Source of the DNA: Streptomyces sp. T39
GTDB taxonomy: Bacteria > Actinomycetota > Actinomycetes > Streptomycetales > Streptomycetaceae
Assembly: GCF_008042045.1 (NCBI RefSeq)
Contig: NZ_RDBP01000012.1
Coordinates: forward strand, 895,907 to 944,075
DNA: 48,169 nt
Direction of reading: 5' to 3'
Each line of letters opens with the position of its first letter. The stretch's first letter is position 1. The notes beneath the pieces are model-generated. The model saw only the letters and a list, made by a program, of their open reading frames with translations. It searched no databases and was not told the origin of the DNA. The translations under genes and the position numbers were made by a program. This document shows positions 41,196 through 48,168 of the stretch, one piece after another.

Positions 41196-42859
41196 GCGCC
41201 ACCGTGGACCGCACGGGCCGGTTCCCCCACCTGCGGCAGGACTTCGCCGCCTCGCTCGTCGTCTTCCTCGTGGCCCTCCCCCTCTGTGTGGGGGTGGCCG
41301 TGGCATCCGGCGTCCCCGCGGAGCTCGGGCTGATCACCGGCATCGTCGGCGGACTCGTCACCGGCATGATGCGCGGCAGCAGCCTCCAGGTCTCGGGCCC
41401 CGCCGCCGGACTGACCGTGCTGGTCTTCGAGGCGGTCCAGCAGTTCGGGCTGCCCGCCCTCGGGGTGATCGTGCTCTCGGCCGGAGTGCTCCAGCTCGCC
41501 ATGGGCGGCCTGAAGTGGGGGCGCTGGTTCCGGGCCATCTCCGTGTCGGTCGTCGAGGGCATGCTCGCCGGCATCGGCCTGGTGCTCATCGCCGGTCAGC
41601 TGTACGCGGCGGCGGGGCTGCCGGCCCCGGCGTCCGGCCTGGACAAGCTGACCGCGCTGCCCGGCACGCTCGCCGGGGCGACCGGCGACAGCCGTGCCCT
41701 CACCTCGCTGGCGCTCGGCGCGGCGACCGTCGCCGTGCTGGTGCTGTGGGGCCGCCTGCCCCGGCCGCTTCGCGCCGTCCCCGCGGCACTGGCGGCGGTC
41801 GTGCTCGCCACCCTCGTGTCCCTCGCGTTCGGCCTGCCGGTGGCGACCGTCGAGGTGGAGGGCCTGTTCGACGCCGTCCAGCCGCCCTCGCCCGACGCGT
41901 TCGCCGGGCTGCTGGGCTTCGGCCTGCTGGGAACCGTCGTCGCGTTCACCCTGATCGCCTCGGCGGAGAGCCTGTTCAGCGCGGCGGCCGTGGACCGGCT
42001 GCACGACGGTCCCCGGACCGACTACGACAGGGAACTCGTCGCCCAGGGCGCCGGCAACACCGTGTGCGGCCTGTTGGGCGCCCTGCCCATGACCGCGGTG
42101 ATCGTGCGCAGCTCGGCCAACGTCCGGGCAGGCGCACGGACGAAGGCGTCCCGGGTGATGCACGGGGTGTGGCTGCTGCTGTTCGCGGCACTGCTGCCGT
42201 CCGCCCTGGCGCTGATCCCGCTGCCGGCCCTCGCCGGTGTCCTGATCCACGCGGGCTTCAAGCTCATCCCGCTGCGGTCGATCGCCGGTCTGTGGCGCGA
42301 TCACCGGGGCGAGGCGCTGATCCTGGTGGTCACGGCCGCGTCCATCGTCGCGGTCAACATGTTCGAGGGCGTCCTGATCGGACTGGCCCTCTCGGTGGTC
42401 AAGGCCGCCTGGGAGGCCTCCCACATCCGGCTGGAGGTCATAGACAAGGGCGCCGGCCCCGTACAGGCCCACCTGTCGGGGAACGCCACCTTCCTGCGCC
42501 TGCCGAAGATACTCGACAGTCTGGAGGCCCTCCCCCAGGACCGCCCCGTCGAACTCGACCTCTCCGGCCTCCACCACCTCGACCACGCCTGCCGCACCGC
42601 CCTGGAGGCCTGGGCGGCCCGCCACAGCACCACGGGCACGGAACCGGTCCGCCTGACCGGCCCCTCCCCCATCGGCAATCCGATACCTTGCCCACCCAGA
42701 GCCGGTCAGCTCCCAGCTGAATCGAAGATCACCCGTCATCCCATGCCCTCCCGTGCCGGTCACGAGACCGTACCGCCAGTGGCGGGGCGTCATCACAGGC
42801 ACCGGGACCGGACGGGAACCGTTGGCCAAGGACTCGGCGCCGGCCATACCGACCAGTGA
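41192..42859 (+). CDS. SulP family anion (bicarbonate/sulfate) transporter, C-terminus altered
   Basis: 555 residues. Ten to twelve hydrophobic segments from about 18 to 420: VVFLVALPLCVGVAVASG, GLITGIVGGLVTGMM, SSLQVSGPAAGLTVLVFE (SulP signature) and AGNTVCGLLGALPMTAVIVR. A C-terminal STAS domain contains VELDLSGLHHLDHACRTALE. Coupled with carbonic anhydrase, it is likely a bicarbonate transporter of the BicA/SulP type. From about residue 494 onward the coding sequence is the inverted-repeat patch 42672-42898, giving a foreign tail (IGNPIPCPPRAGQLPAES to GAGHTDQ). The native stop has apparently been lost. Confidence 0.88.
   Translation: MSATVDRTGRFPHLRQDFAASLVVFLVALPLCVGVAVASGVPAELGLITGIVGGLVTGMMRGSSLQVSGPAAGLTVLVFEAVQQFGLPALGVIVLSAGVLQLAMGGLKWGRWFRAISVSVVEGMLAGIGLVLIAGQLYAAAGLPAPASGLDKLTALPGTLAGATGDSRALTSLALGAATVAVLVLWGRLPRPLRAVPAALAAVVLATLVSLAFGLPVATVEVEGLFDAVQPPSPDAFAGLLGFGLLGTVVAFTLIASAESLFSAAAVDRLHDGPRTDYDRELVAQGAGNTVCGLLGALPMTAVIVRSSANVRAGARTKASRVMHGVWLLLFAALLPSALALIPLPALAGVLIHAGFKLIPLRSIAGLWRDHRGEALILVVTAASIVAVNMFEGVLIGLALSVVKAAWEASHIRLEVIDKGAGPVQAHLSGNATFLRLPKILDSLEALPQDRPVELDLSGLHHLDHACRTALEAWAARHSTTGTEPVRLTGPSPIGNPIPCPPRAGQLPAESKITRHPMPSRAGHETVPPVAGRHHRHRDRTGTVGQGLGAGHTDQ
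42672..42784 (-). repeat. 113-bp perfect inverted copy of 43304-43416
   Basis: Base-for-base reverse complement of 43304-43416 with no mismatch; the identity stops at 42671 and 42785. It lies inside the 3' end of the SulP gene and carries, in reverse, the start of the 43349 gene with its ribosome site. Confidence 0.97.
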
Positions 42860-42898
42860 CGCGGCCACGGCGGGCCGTACCGGTACCGGCGGCGGCCC
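42785..42898 (-). repeat. 114-bp perfect inverted copy of 44208-44321
   Basis: Reverse complement of 44208-44321 with no mismatch, abutting the previous repeat without a single base between. It ends 27 bp before the tRNA-Arg gene. Confidence 0.97.
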
Positions 42899-42924
42899 GG
42901 CCCTCCCGGGCTTCAGGCCGCTCC

Positions 42925-42997
42925 GCCTTCGTAGCTCAGGGGATAGAGCACCGCTCTCCTAAAGCGGGTGTCGCAGGTTCGAATCCTGCCGGGGGCA
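42925..42997 (+). tRNA. tRNA-Arg (anticodon CCT)
   Basis: 73-nt cloverleaf: acceptor GCCTTCG/CGGGGGC with two G-U pairs, D-stem GCTC/GAGC, anticodon stem CCGCT/AGCGG with loop CTCCTAA, T-arm GCAGG-TTCGAAT-CCTGC. Anticodon CCT reads AGG. No encoded CCA. Its 3' half is the attachment core of a small integrated element, and the two G-U pairs in the acceptor may reflect a reconstituted 3' half. Confidence 0.93.
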
Positions 42998-43003
42998 CAA
43001 GCG
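42956..43003 (+). repeat. attachment-site repeat, left (within tRNA-Arg)
   Basis: 48 bp from the first base of the anticodon loop through the tRNA 3' end and six flanking bases; identical to 43976-44023. Similarity continues beyond one mismatch through the terminator hairpin. Confidence 0.9.
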
Positions 43004-43004
43004 C

Positions 43005-43038
43005 AAAGGCCCCGGACCGATCATGGTCCGGGGCCTTT
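43005..43038 (+). terminator. terminator of tRNA-Arg
   Basis: AAAGGCCCCGGACC and GGTCCGGGGCCTTT form a perfect 14-bp stem with loop GATCAT, 7 bp after the tRNA. Confidence 0.88.
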
Positions 43039-43055
43039 GACATCCACGGCTGACA
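43038..43055 (+). repeat. 18-bp direct repeat TGACATCCACGGCTGACA, copy 1
   Basis: Identical to 43859-43876. It follows the tRNA terminator directly; a degenerate third copy (GGCATCCACAGCAGACAACG) follows the right-hand terminator hairpin at about 44048. Confidence 0.8.
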
Positions 43056-43067
43056 GGCGCGGGCGTC

Positions 43068-43298
43068 GTGAACCGCATGGCCGCGATCGGCATCACGGTC
43101 AGCCACGCCGTGGAGCAGCCGGAGCCCAGGCAGGCGACCGCCGAGGAGGCGTCGCTACTCGGCATCCAGAAGGCCGCACTGGTCACACACATCCGACGGA
43201 CGTACTACAGCGACGACGGTAGGCCCGTCGAAACGGCGGACATCGTGGTGCCCGCGGCTCACTGCGAGATCGTCTATGAGATCCCCATCCGCCCTTGA
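43068..43298 (+). pseudogene. truncated GntR-family regulator (UTRA domain only)
   Basis: 76 residues that match only the C-terminal part of a UTRA domain: ATAEEASLLGIQKAALVTHI, RRTYYSDDGRPVETADIVVP and the YEIPIRP end. The winged HTH and the first UTRA strands are absent, so it cannot bind DNA. The frame is open only from 43041, just after the tRNA terminator. KorSA-like GntR regulators control transfer of integrative elements in Streptomyces, so this fragment supports a decayed element. Confidence 0.75.
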
Positions 43299-43303
43299 GT
43301 CCT

Positions 43304-43416
43304 CGCCACTGGCGGTACGGTCTCGTGACCGGCACGGGAGGGCATGGGATGACGGGTGATCTTCGATTCAGCTGGGAGCTGACCGGCTCTGGGTGGGCAA
43401 GGTATCGGATTGCCGA
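43304..43416 (+). repeat. 113-bp segment, source of the inverted copy at 42672-42784
   Basis: Begins 5 bp after the UTRA fragment stop and runs through a TACGGT hexamer, the ribosome site and the first 22 codons of the next gene. Confidence 0.97.
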
Positions 43417-43861
43417 CGCCACGTCGGAGAGGGCGGACATCGTCAGCTATTGCACCGATGCTCTGTCCGACTTCTTGTGCGCGGTGGTGAGTCTCTACGG
43501 AGCAGCCGATGCCGCGCGCGTCTCCTTCGACCTCGAACCCGCCGAGGTGAGGTGGCGACTCCAACGCCAGGGGGCAAATGTGGAGATCACCATCTACCGA
43601 TTCCGGGACATGTCCCAGAGCTGGAATGCCCCCGATAACGAGGGCACCCTCTGCTGGAGTTCCAGTCAGCCCCGTGCTGCCGTAGGCCATGTGGTGCTTG
43701 AGGCCGCCGAGACGGTGTTGCGGCTGCACGGGGAGGCCGGCTACCGGAAGAAGTGGGTACAGCACGACTTCCCCGGCGGAGTTCTGGACGATCTCCGACG
43801 GCTCCACCGGCGGGACGACGGGTGCCGCCACGAGACCTGCCAGGTCAACGTTCATTCCTGA
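43349..43861 (+). CDS. unrecognised protein inside the tRNA-Arg element
   Basis: 170 residues, soluble, no signal. Segments include MTGDLRFSWELTGSGWARYR, ADIVSYCTDALSDFLCAVVS, ARVSFDLEPAEVRWRLQRQG and VEITIYRFRDMSQSWNAP, an alpha/beta composition with many Trp. I do not recognise a family with certainty; small proteins of this style occur as orphan genes beside mobile elements and as immunity proteins, but nothing here proves that. The ATG has GGGAGGG 6 nt upstream. The stop codon is the first triplet of an 18-bp repeat shared with the left end. Confidence 0.72.
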   Translation: MTGDLRFSWELTGSGWARYRIADATSERADIVSYCTDALSDFLCAVVSLYGAADAARVSFDLEPAEVRWRLQRQGANVEITIYRFRDMSQSWNAPDNEGTLCWSSSQPRAAVGHVVLEAAETVLRLHGEAGYRKKWVQHDFPGGVLDDLRRLHRRDDGCRHETCQVNVHS

Positions 43862-43876
43862 CATCCACGGCTGACA
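43859..43876 (+). repeat. 18-bp direct repeat TGACATCCACGGCTGACA, copy 2
   Basis: Identical to 43038-43055; overlaps the stop codon of the 43349 gene. Suggests that the element end was once duplicated here without the tRNA part. Confidence 0.8.
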
Positions 43877-43975
43877 TCAACGGGTCTGCACGCACGCATA
43901 CGCCAGCGCCCCCGGACGGCCACCGGACCAGCCGACCACGGCACCAGGAGCGACCGTAGATCGAACTCCTAAAGC

Positions 43976-44023
43976 GGGTGTCGCAGGTTCGAATCCTGCC
44001 GGGGGCACAAGCGAAAAGGCCCC
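43976..44023 (+). repeat. attachment-site repeat, right (displaced tRNA-Arg 3' half)
   Basis: 48 bp identical to 42956-43003. The 5' half of a tRNA is missing: the preceding bases do not pair, so it is not a functional gene. Confidence 0.9.
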
Positions 44024-44046
44024 GGACCGATCATGGTCCGGGCCTT
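44016..44046 (+). terminator. displaced copy of the tRNA-Arg terminator
   Basis: AAGGCCCCGGACC pairs with GGTCCGGGCCTT around the same GATCAT loop; one G is missing from the right arm compared with the left copy. Confidence 0.7.
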
Positions 44047-44207
44047 CGGCATCCACAGCAGACAACGGCGCGGACCGACGGCCGTCTGATGGGTTTGCGC
44101 GGTGGGAAACCGGCTGGAACGCAGGGGAGTTCGGAAGACCCGTGGTACGCGGAGCCGAGGGCACCGTACGGGTACCGCGCGCCTTCCGGGCCACGATGGA
44201 GTGCGGA

Positions 44208-44321
44208 GGGCCGCCGCCGGTACCGGTACGGCCCGCCGTGGCCGCGTCACTGGTCGGTATGGCCGGCGCCGAGTCCTTGGCCAACGGTTCCCGTCCGGTC
44301 CCGGTGCCTGTGATGACGCCC
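44208..44321 (+). repeat. 114-bp segment, source of the inverted copy at 42785-42898
   Basis: Perfect reverse complement of 42785-42898. It lies outside the attachment-site interval and in no supported gene. Confidence 0.97.
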
Positions 44322-44398
44322 GATGCAGAGGGCCGCTCGGACGGTTCCTGACCTCTGGGTGGTTGCGACCGTGCCGCCTCCGTGCGGGAAGTCGGTGG

Positions 44399-44635
44399 TC
44401 AGAGACCCCTGTCCCGGTTCCAGCGACTCACGTGCATCCCGTAGAGGACGTTCCCGATGCCCGCGGTGAGCAGGAGCAGCCAGAAGTGGACCCACAGCGA
44501 CTGACGGCGGCGTCTGGGGCCCGCCCCGCCGATGACCGACGAGGCGGATGCCACGGCGGAGCTGCTGTTGTTGATGATGATGGTCGGGGGCTGCCCGTAC
44601 GGCTGGGCAGGCTGCTGACCCGGCGGTGTCGCCAT
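44399..44635 (-). CDS. small membrane protein
   Basis: 78 residues. Pro/Gln-rich start (MATPPGQQPAQPYGQPP), a TIIINNSSSAVASASS segment, a basic stretch (PRRRRQ) and one membrane helix (LWVHFWLLLLTAGIGNVLYG) ending RWNRDRGL. This pattern occurs in small Streptomyces proteins next to phage-like or stress genes, function unknown. AAGGAGA is about 11 nt before the ATG. Confidence 0.68.
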   Translation of the reverse strand: MATPPGQQPAQPYGQPPTIIINNSSSAVASASSVIGGAGPRRRRQSLWVHFWLLLLTAGIGNVLYGMHVSRWNRDRGL

Positions 44636-44966
44636 GCTGTGTCGTCTCCTTGGTGAGCCGAGTGTGCGAGAGCGAGACGCACCATAGAGGCGCCTGGTGG
44701 GCCGCCGGGGTCGAATCGATTTCATGTCACCCGGACGGGAATGCCCAGCTGTCGCACTCGTGGCAGGGTGCCCTGCGGCGGGGTCGCAGGTTCGCACTCC
44801 GAGGGGGCCACAGAGGAGGGGAGCACCCTCCGACGTGACGCCGAGGTGTGCACTCCGGGATCCGAGTCCGGCGGGTTCGCTCCGGTCCGGGGCGCAGGCG
44901 CGCAGGCCCCGGACCGATCTTGGTCCGGGGCCTGCGGCAGCCGTGGCGGGTGGGTGCCCGCTGGGG
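44636..44966. other. non-coding interval
   Basis: 331 bp between the small membrane protein gene and the 3' end of the FG-GAP gene. Apart from the terminator at 44902-44935 no feature is evident. Confidence 0.6.
44902..44935 (-). terminator. terminator of the FG-GAP protein gene
   Basis: GCAGGCCCCGGACC and GGTCCGGGGCCTGC form a perfect 14-bp stem with loop GATCTT. The inner 11 bp of each arm and most of the loop equal the tRNA-Arg terminator 1.9 kb away. Confidence 0.85.
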
Positions 44967-47093
44967 TCAGAAGAGGGTCTTGAAGGTGGAGTCGGTGCGC
45001 AGGAGCAGCTGCACGGGGGTGCCGAAGGGGCGGTCCACGGAGCCCGTGGCCTGGTAGTACCGCGATCCGTTGGGGCCGATCGCGTACAGGTCGGGGCGGC
45101 CGTCCTTGTTCTCGTCGCCGACGGGGGTGAGGTGGCTGAACTGCTGCCAGCCGCCGCCGACCTCGCGGCGGGCGGTGAAGGTGCCGTCGCCCTTGCCCAG
45201 GTAGAGCCACAGGGTGCCGGAGGTGTCACGGGCGAGGAGATCGCCGCCGGAGGCGCCCGCGATGTCGCCCGGGGCGGTGATGAGGTTGTAGATGCCCCAG
45301 CCGCCGCCGACCCTCGCGCGGGTCTTGAAGGGGGTCTCGGTGTCTCCGGTGGAGGCGTAGAACCACAGGACGCCGGAGGTGTCGGTGGCGAGGAGGTCGC
45401 CACGCCCGTCGCCGTTGAGGTCGGAGCCGCCGGTGATCTTGTTGTAGATCTGCCAGCCGCCGCCGACCCTGGTCCGCGGGAGCAGCTTCTGCTGGTCACC
45501 CTGGTGGAGCCAGAGGACGCCGTCGCGGTCGCGGGCGACGATGTCGTCCGCGGCGGAGCCGCCGAGGTCGCCGGGTGCCGCCATGAGCGTGTACGTGTTC
45601 CAGCCGGTGCCGAGGACGGTCGGGGTCAGGGCCGCGGGATCCTGCTTGTGGCGCAGCTGCTTGCTGTCGTACGCCCAGAGCCCGCCGTCGCCGTCGCGGA
45701 CGAGGACGTCCGGGGATCCGTTGGCGTCGTGGTCGCGCCCCACCGGGGGACGGTTCACGGTGAGGGTGCCGGTCCGCTCGATGCCCGGTCCGACGTTCCG
45801 CGTCTCCTCGGCCGTCATCTTCCAGGTGTACGTACCGCTGTAGTCGGCTGCGCCCCAGTAGCCGCCGTCGCCGCTCCAGTGGAAGCGGTATCCGGGCTGG
45901 GAACCGGTGTGGTAGGCGAGGGTCCGCTGCCGTCCGGTGGCCGTGTGGGTCAGCGTGAACGAGATCGCCACGGGGTGGTTGAAATCCCAGGCGATCTCGG
46001 CCCGGTCGTCCTCGCCGTCGAAGTCGACGGTCGTCGGCACCGAGGCGTGGGTCACGGCCAGGTCCGCGAGGCGTCCGCCGCTCGCCACGAGCTCCGCGGT
46101 GGGCGCGCCGTCCTCGCCGACGGAGACCCGGTAGATCCCGTCCTCGCGCGCGAGGTTGCCCCGCACGAGGAACGTGCCGTCGGCTCCGGCCCTCACCTCG
46201 TCCGCGCGGTCGAGGACGCGCAGACTCCGGCCGTCCGTCAGCGAGTGGAGGAGGAGCGGCCGTCCGGCGGGGCTGCTGGTGTTCAGCAGGGCCAGCCAGC
46301 CGTCCGAAAGGGCCGGCGCGGAGGACCCGTTGCCCTCGGCCACGATCCGCTCCTGGCCCGTCCTGCGGTCGAGGAGGTGGAAGTGCCCGCCGTCGTCCGC
46401 GGGTGTGTAGTCGTACCAGGCGAGGTGGGTCGGCGACCCGGCGACGGCCTCGAATCCCAGAACGCTGTTGTCGGCCTCGACGGTGGCGACCGCCGAGGCC
46501 GTGGTGACGTCCACCAGGGAGAGGAGCACGCCGTTGGTCACCACCGTGAACGTGCCCGCTCCGACGTTGTGGACGCTCGACGAGCCCGAGGGCAGGCCGG
46601 TGACCTGGCGGCTGACGACCTCGTCCCCCTCCTTGCTCACCAGGTGGAACCCGCTCGCCTGCGACGTCACCAGGGTCGAGCCCGTGACGCCGTGGACCGT
46701 GCCGGGGGTGGTGATGACGACCGGTTCGGCGTCCGTGCCCATGTCGCGCAGGGTGTGCGTGCCGTTCTCGCCGACGAGCACGATCGTGTCGGTGCCGGCC
46801 GCTCCGACGTAGTGCGAGCCGGGCAGCGCGGTGACGGTGCCGTCGTACCCGGTCCAGAAGTACGGTGCCTCGCCGGTACCCGCCTTCGCGAGAAAGCCGG
46901 TCCGACCGGCGCTGACGAGCGTGCCGCCCGCCGGGAACGGCGTGACGTCCTGCGCGACCGCCGGCGCCACGGCGGGGGCGGGCGCGGCGGAGGCTGCCGG
47001 GGCGGCGACGGTTCCGGCGGCCGTCGCGGCCAGAGCGACGGCGACGGCGGCGGTCAGCCGGAGCCGGGGGGTGCGGACGCGTGCGCGCGGCAT
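44967..47093 (-). CDS. secreted FG-GAP/VCBS-repeat protein
   Basis: 708 residues. Signal peptide: RLRLTAAVAVALAATAAGTV then APAASAA (about 10-37). The N-terminal half is a series of beta-strand repeats resembling a propeller (FHLVSKEGDEVV, LLLHSLTDGRSL, GIYRVSVGEDG). An Ig-like or FlgD-like segment (RFHWSGDGGYWGAADYSGTY) follows. The C-terminal third holds VCBS/FG-GAP repeats with Ca2+-type loops: DHDANGSPDVLVRDGDG, SDLNGDGRGDLLATD, GDENKDGRPDLYAI. Extracellular; function unknown. ATG at 47093 with GAGGAGG 10 nt upstream. Confidence 0.87.
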   Translation of the reverse strand: MPRARVRTPRLRLTAAVAVALAATAAGTVAAPAASAAPAPAVAPAVAQDVTPFPAGGTLVSAGRTGFLAKAGTGEAPYFWTGYDGTVTALPGSHYVGAAGTDTIVLVGENGTHTLRDMGTDAEPVVITTPGTVHGVTGSTLVTSQASGFHLVSKEGDEVVSRQVTGLPSGSSSVHNVGAGTFTVVTNGVLLSLVDVTTASAVATVEADNSVLGFEAVAGSPTHLAWYDYTPADDGGHFHLLDRRTGQERIVAEGNGSSAPALSDGWLALLNTSSPAGRPLLLHSLTDGRSLRVLDRADEVRAGADGTFLVRGNLAREDGIYRVSVGEDGAPTAELVASGGRLADLAVTHASVPTTVDFDGEDDRAEIAWDFNHPVAISFTLTHTATGRQRTLAYHTGSQPGYRFHWSGDGGYWGAADYSGTYTWKMTAEETRNVGPGIERTGTLTVNRPPVGRDHDANGSPDVLVRDGDGGLWAYDSKQLRHKQDPAALTPTVLGTGWNTYTLMAAPGDLGGSAADDIVARDRDGVLWLHQGDQQKLLPRTRVGGGWQIYNKITGGSDLNGDGRGDLLATDTSGVLWFYASTGDTETPFKTRARVGGGWGIYNLITAPGDIAGASGGDLLARDTSGTLWLYLGKGDGTFTARREVGGGWQQFSHLTPVGDENKDGRPDLYAIGPNGSRYYQATGSVDRPFGTPVQLLLRTDSTFKTLF

Positions 47094-47458
47094 GGGAGTG
47101 GGGCCTCCTCGGTGAAGGACGGACGAGTGCGCCGGAGAACGGCACACCCACAAGACCGGAGAAACGACCGAACGGTTGTACGCCCGATGCGAGGAATATT
47201 CTGGAACGAGGTTTTTGTGACGCGTGTTTGACGACGCCCGGCCGCACGCGGTGCGCGGCGCGGCGGGCACCGGTCTCTTCGACTCGCGGCCTGCACCCAG
47301 GGTTGTACGGACCTGTGCCTGCCGTTCTCCTTCACGGTCGCCCGGTCCCGGTGCGGCCCGCCGCCGATCGGTGAACCGGCCGGTGGAGGAGCGCAGTTCG
47401 CGCGGGTACGGCAGCGGGGCCGGCGCGGCGAAGGGTCGCTGGGGCGGTCCGGGCCGGG
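47094..47458. other. non-coding interval with the FG-GAP gene promoter region
   Basis: 365 bp. The part near 47161-47240 is less GC-rich and has a GAATATTC palindrome (47194-47201) and a TTTTTG run, plausibly the promoter or operator of the FG-GAP gene. Nothing else is recognised. Confidence 0.45.
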
Positions 47459-47554
47459 TCAGCCGTGGGCGCCGCGGAGGCGGGTGGTGAACCAGGCGGT
47501 GGCGCCGAGGGCGATCAGGGCCGGGGCGATGCCGGTGTGGAGGAAGGTTGTCAT
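47459..47554 (-). CDS. possible 31-residue membrane peptide
   Basis: MTTFLHTGIAPALIALGATA followed by WFTTRLRGAHG: one short hydrophobic helix with a basic C-terminus. It lies 59 bp downstream of the next gene on the same strand. No clear ribosome site. Could be real or chance. Confidence 0.35.
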   Translation of the reverse strand: MTTFLHTGIAPALIALGATAWFTTRLRGAHG

Positions 47555-47613
47555 AGAGCCCGGGTACGGACGGCCGTTCCGGGTCGGGAGGGCAGGGGCG
47601 CTGGGCCGCGGTC

Positions 47614-48168
47614 TCAGGGACCGCACTCGGCGCGCATCTGGGCGGCCGCGTGATGGGCGCCCTTGCGGCCGCGGCCCCAGTCCTGGCCGCGGTCGACGAG
47701 CTGGACGGTCAGCCGCTGGTCGTGGACGGGGACGCGTTCGATGACCACGCCCTCGCCCCGCAGCCGTGTCTGGTCGATCCCGAAGGTGCGCACGGCGCTG
47801 TCCGGGTCCCCCGGGTCGGACAGGACGCGGTAGGTGGACGGTTGGCCCGCCACGTCCTCGGCGCGGTCGCTCTCGGGCACCACGACGGCGACGGTGCAGG
47901 TGCGGTAGCCGCTGCCCACGTACCAGGTCCAGGTCGCGCGGCCCCCGCTGTCCTCGTCGCGGGCGCCCGACATGGGGATCGCGGTGAAGCGGCCGTCGCA
48001 GCCGTCGCCGCGGTGGCCGCCGGAGCGCACGGTGTACCAGCCGTCCTCGCCGTCGCTGTAGCGGCCCTCCTCGTCGTAGTGGCCGCCTCCGTCGCAGCCG
48101 GGGCCCGCCCATGCCTCGTACGTGGGGCCCGGGCGGCGTGTCGGCGGCGCGGCGGGAGCCGGGGCGGA
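47614..48168 (-). CDS. C-terminal part of a hypothetical, probably extracytoplasmic protein
   Basis: At least 184 residues, open to the right window edge, so the N-terminus is missing. A Pro/Ala-rich linker (SAPAPAAPPTRRPGPT) leads to a Gly/Asp/Tyr-rich domain: YEAWAGPGCDGGGHYDEEGR, DGWYTVRSGGHRGDGCDGRF, ATWTWYVGSGYRTCTVAVVV and LTVQLVDRGQDWGRG. Cysteines spaced as likely disulfides suggest an exported or extracellular domain behind a linker, as in membrane proteins or receptor kinases. No family is claimed. Confidence 0.7.
   Translation of the reverse strand, partial: SAPAPAAPPTRRPGPTYEAWAGPGCDGGGHYDEEGRYSDGEDGWYTVRSGGHRGDGCDGRFTAIPMSGARDEDSGGRATWTWYVGSGYRTCTVAVVVPESDRAEDVAGQPSTYRVLSDPGDPDSAVRTFGIDQTRLRGEGVVIERVPVHDQRLTVQLVDRGQDWGRGRKGAHHAAAQMRAECGP

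Larger units (their letters stand above)
42956..44023 (+). mobile_element. remnant of an element integrated in tRNA-Arg(CCT)
   Basis: A 48-bp perfect direct repeat of the tRNA 3' half flanks a 1,020-bp unit (42956-43975), the classic result of site-specific integration by a tyrosine recombinase. The interior holds a truncated GntR/UTRA regulator, typical of actinomycete integrative elements (KorSA-like), and one unrecognised gene. There is no integrase, excisionase or replication gene, so it is a decayed remnant. Confidence 0.75.
43877..44398. other. interval without a supported gene
   Basis: About 520 bp holding the right attachment repeat, a hairpin copy and the 114-bp source segment 44208-44321. 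Open frames exist on both strands but none has a convincing start or family; part of one on the minus strand is only the tRNA sequence read as protein. Confidence 0.6.

Noticed and set aside
42856..43053. Peptide with FVAQGIEHRSPKAGVAGSNP, and the opposite-strand PRQDSNLRHPL peptides at 42959-43192 and 43969-44250
   Set aside because: These are translations of tRNA-Arg and its displaced 3' half, not genes.
43295..43348. Upstream GTG start for the orphan gene
   Set aside because: The ATG at 43349 has GGGAGGG at the right distance, while the earlier start overlaps the UTRA fragment stop and lacks a ribosome site.
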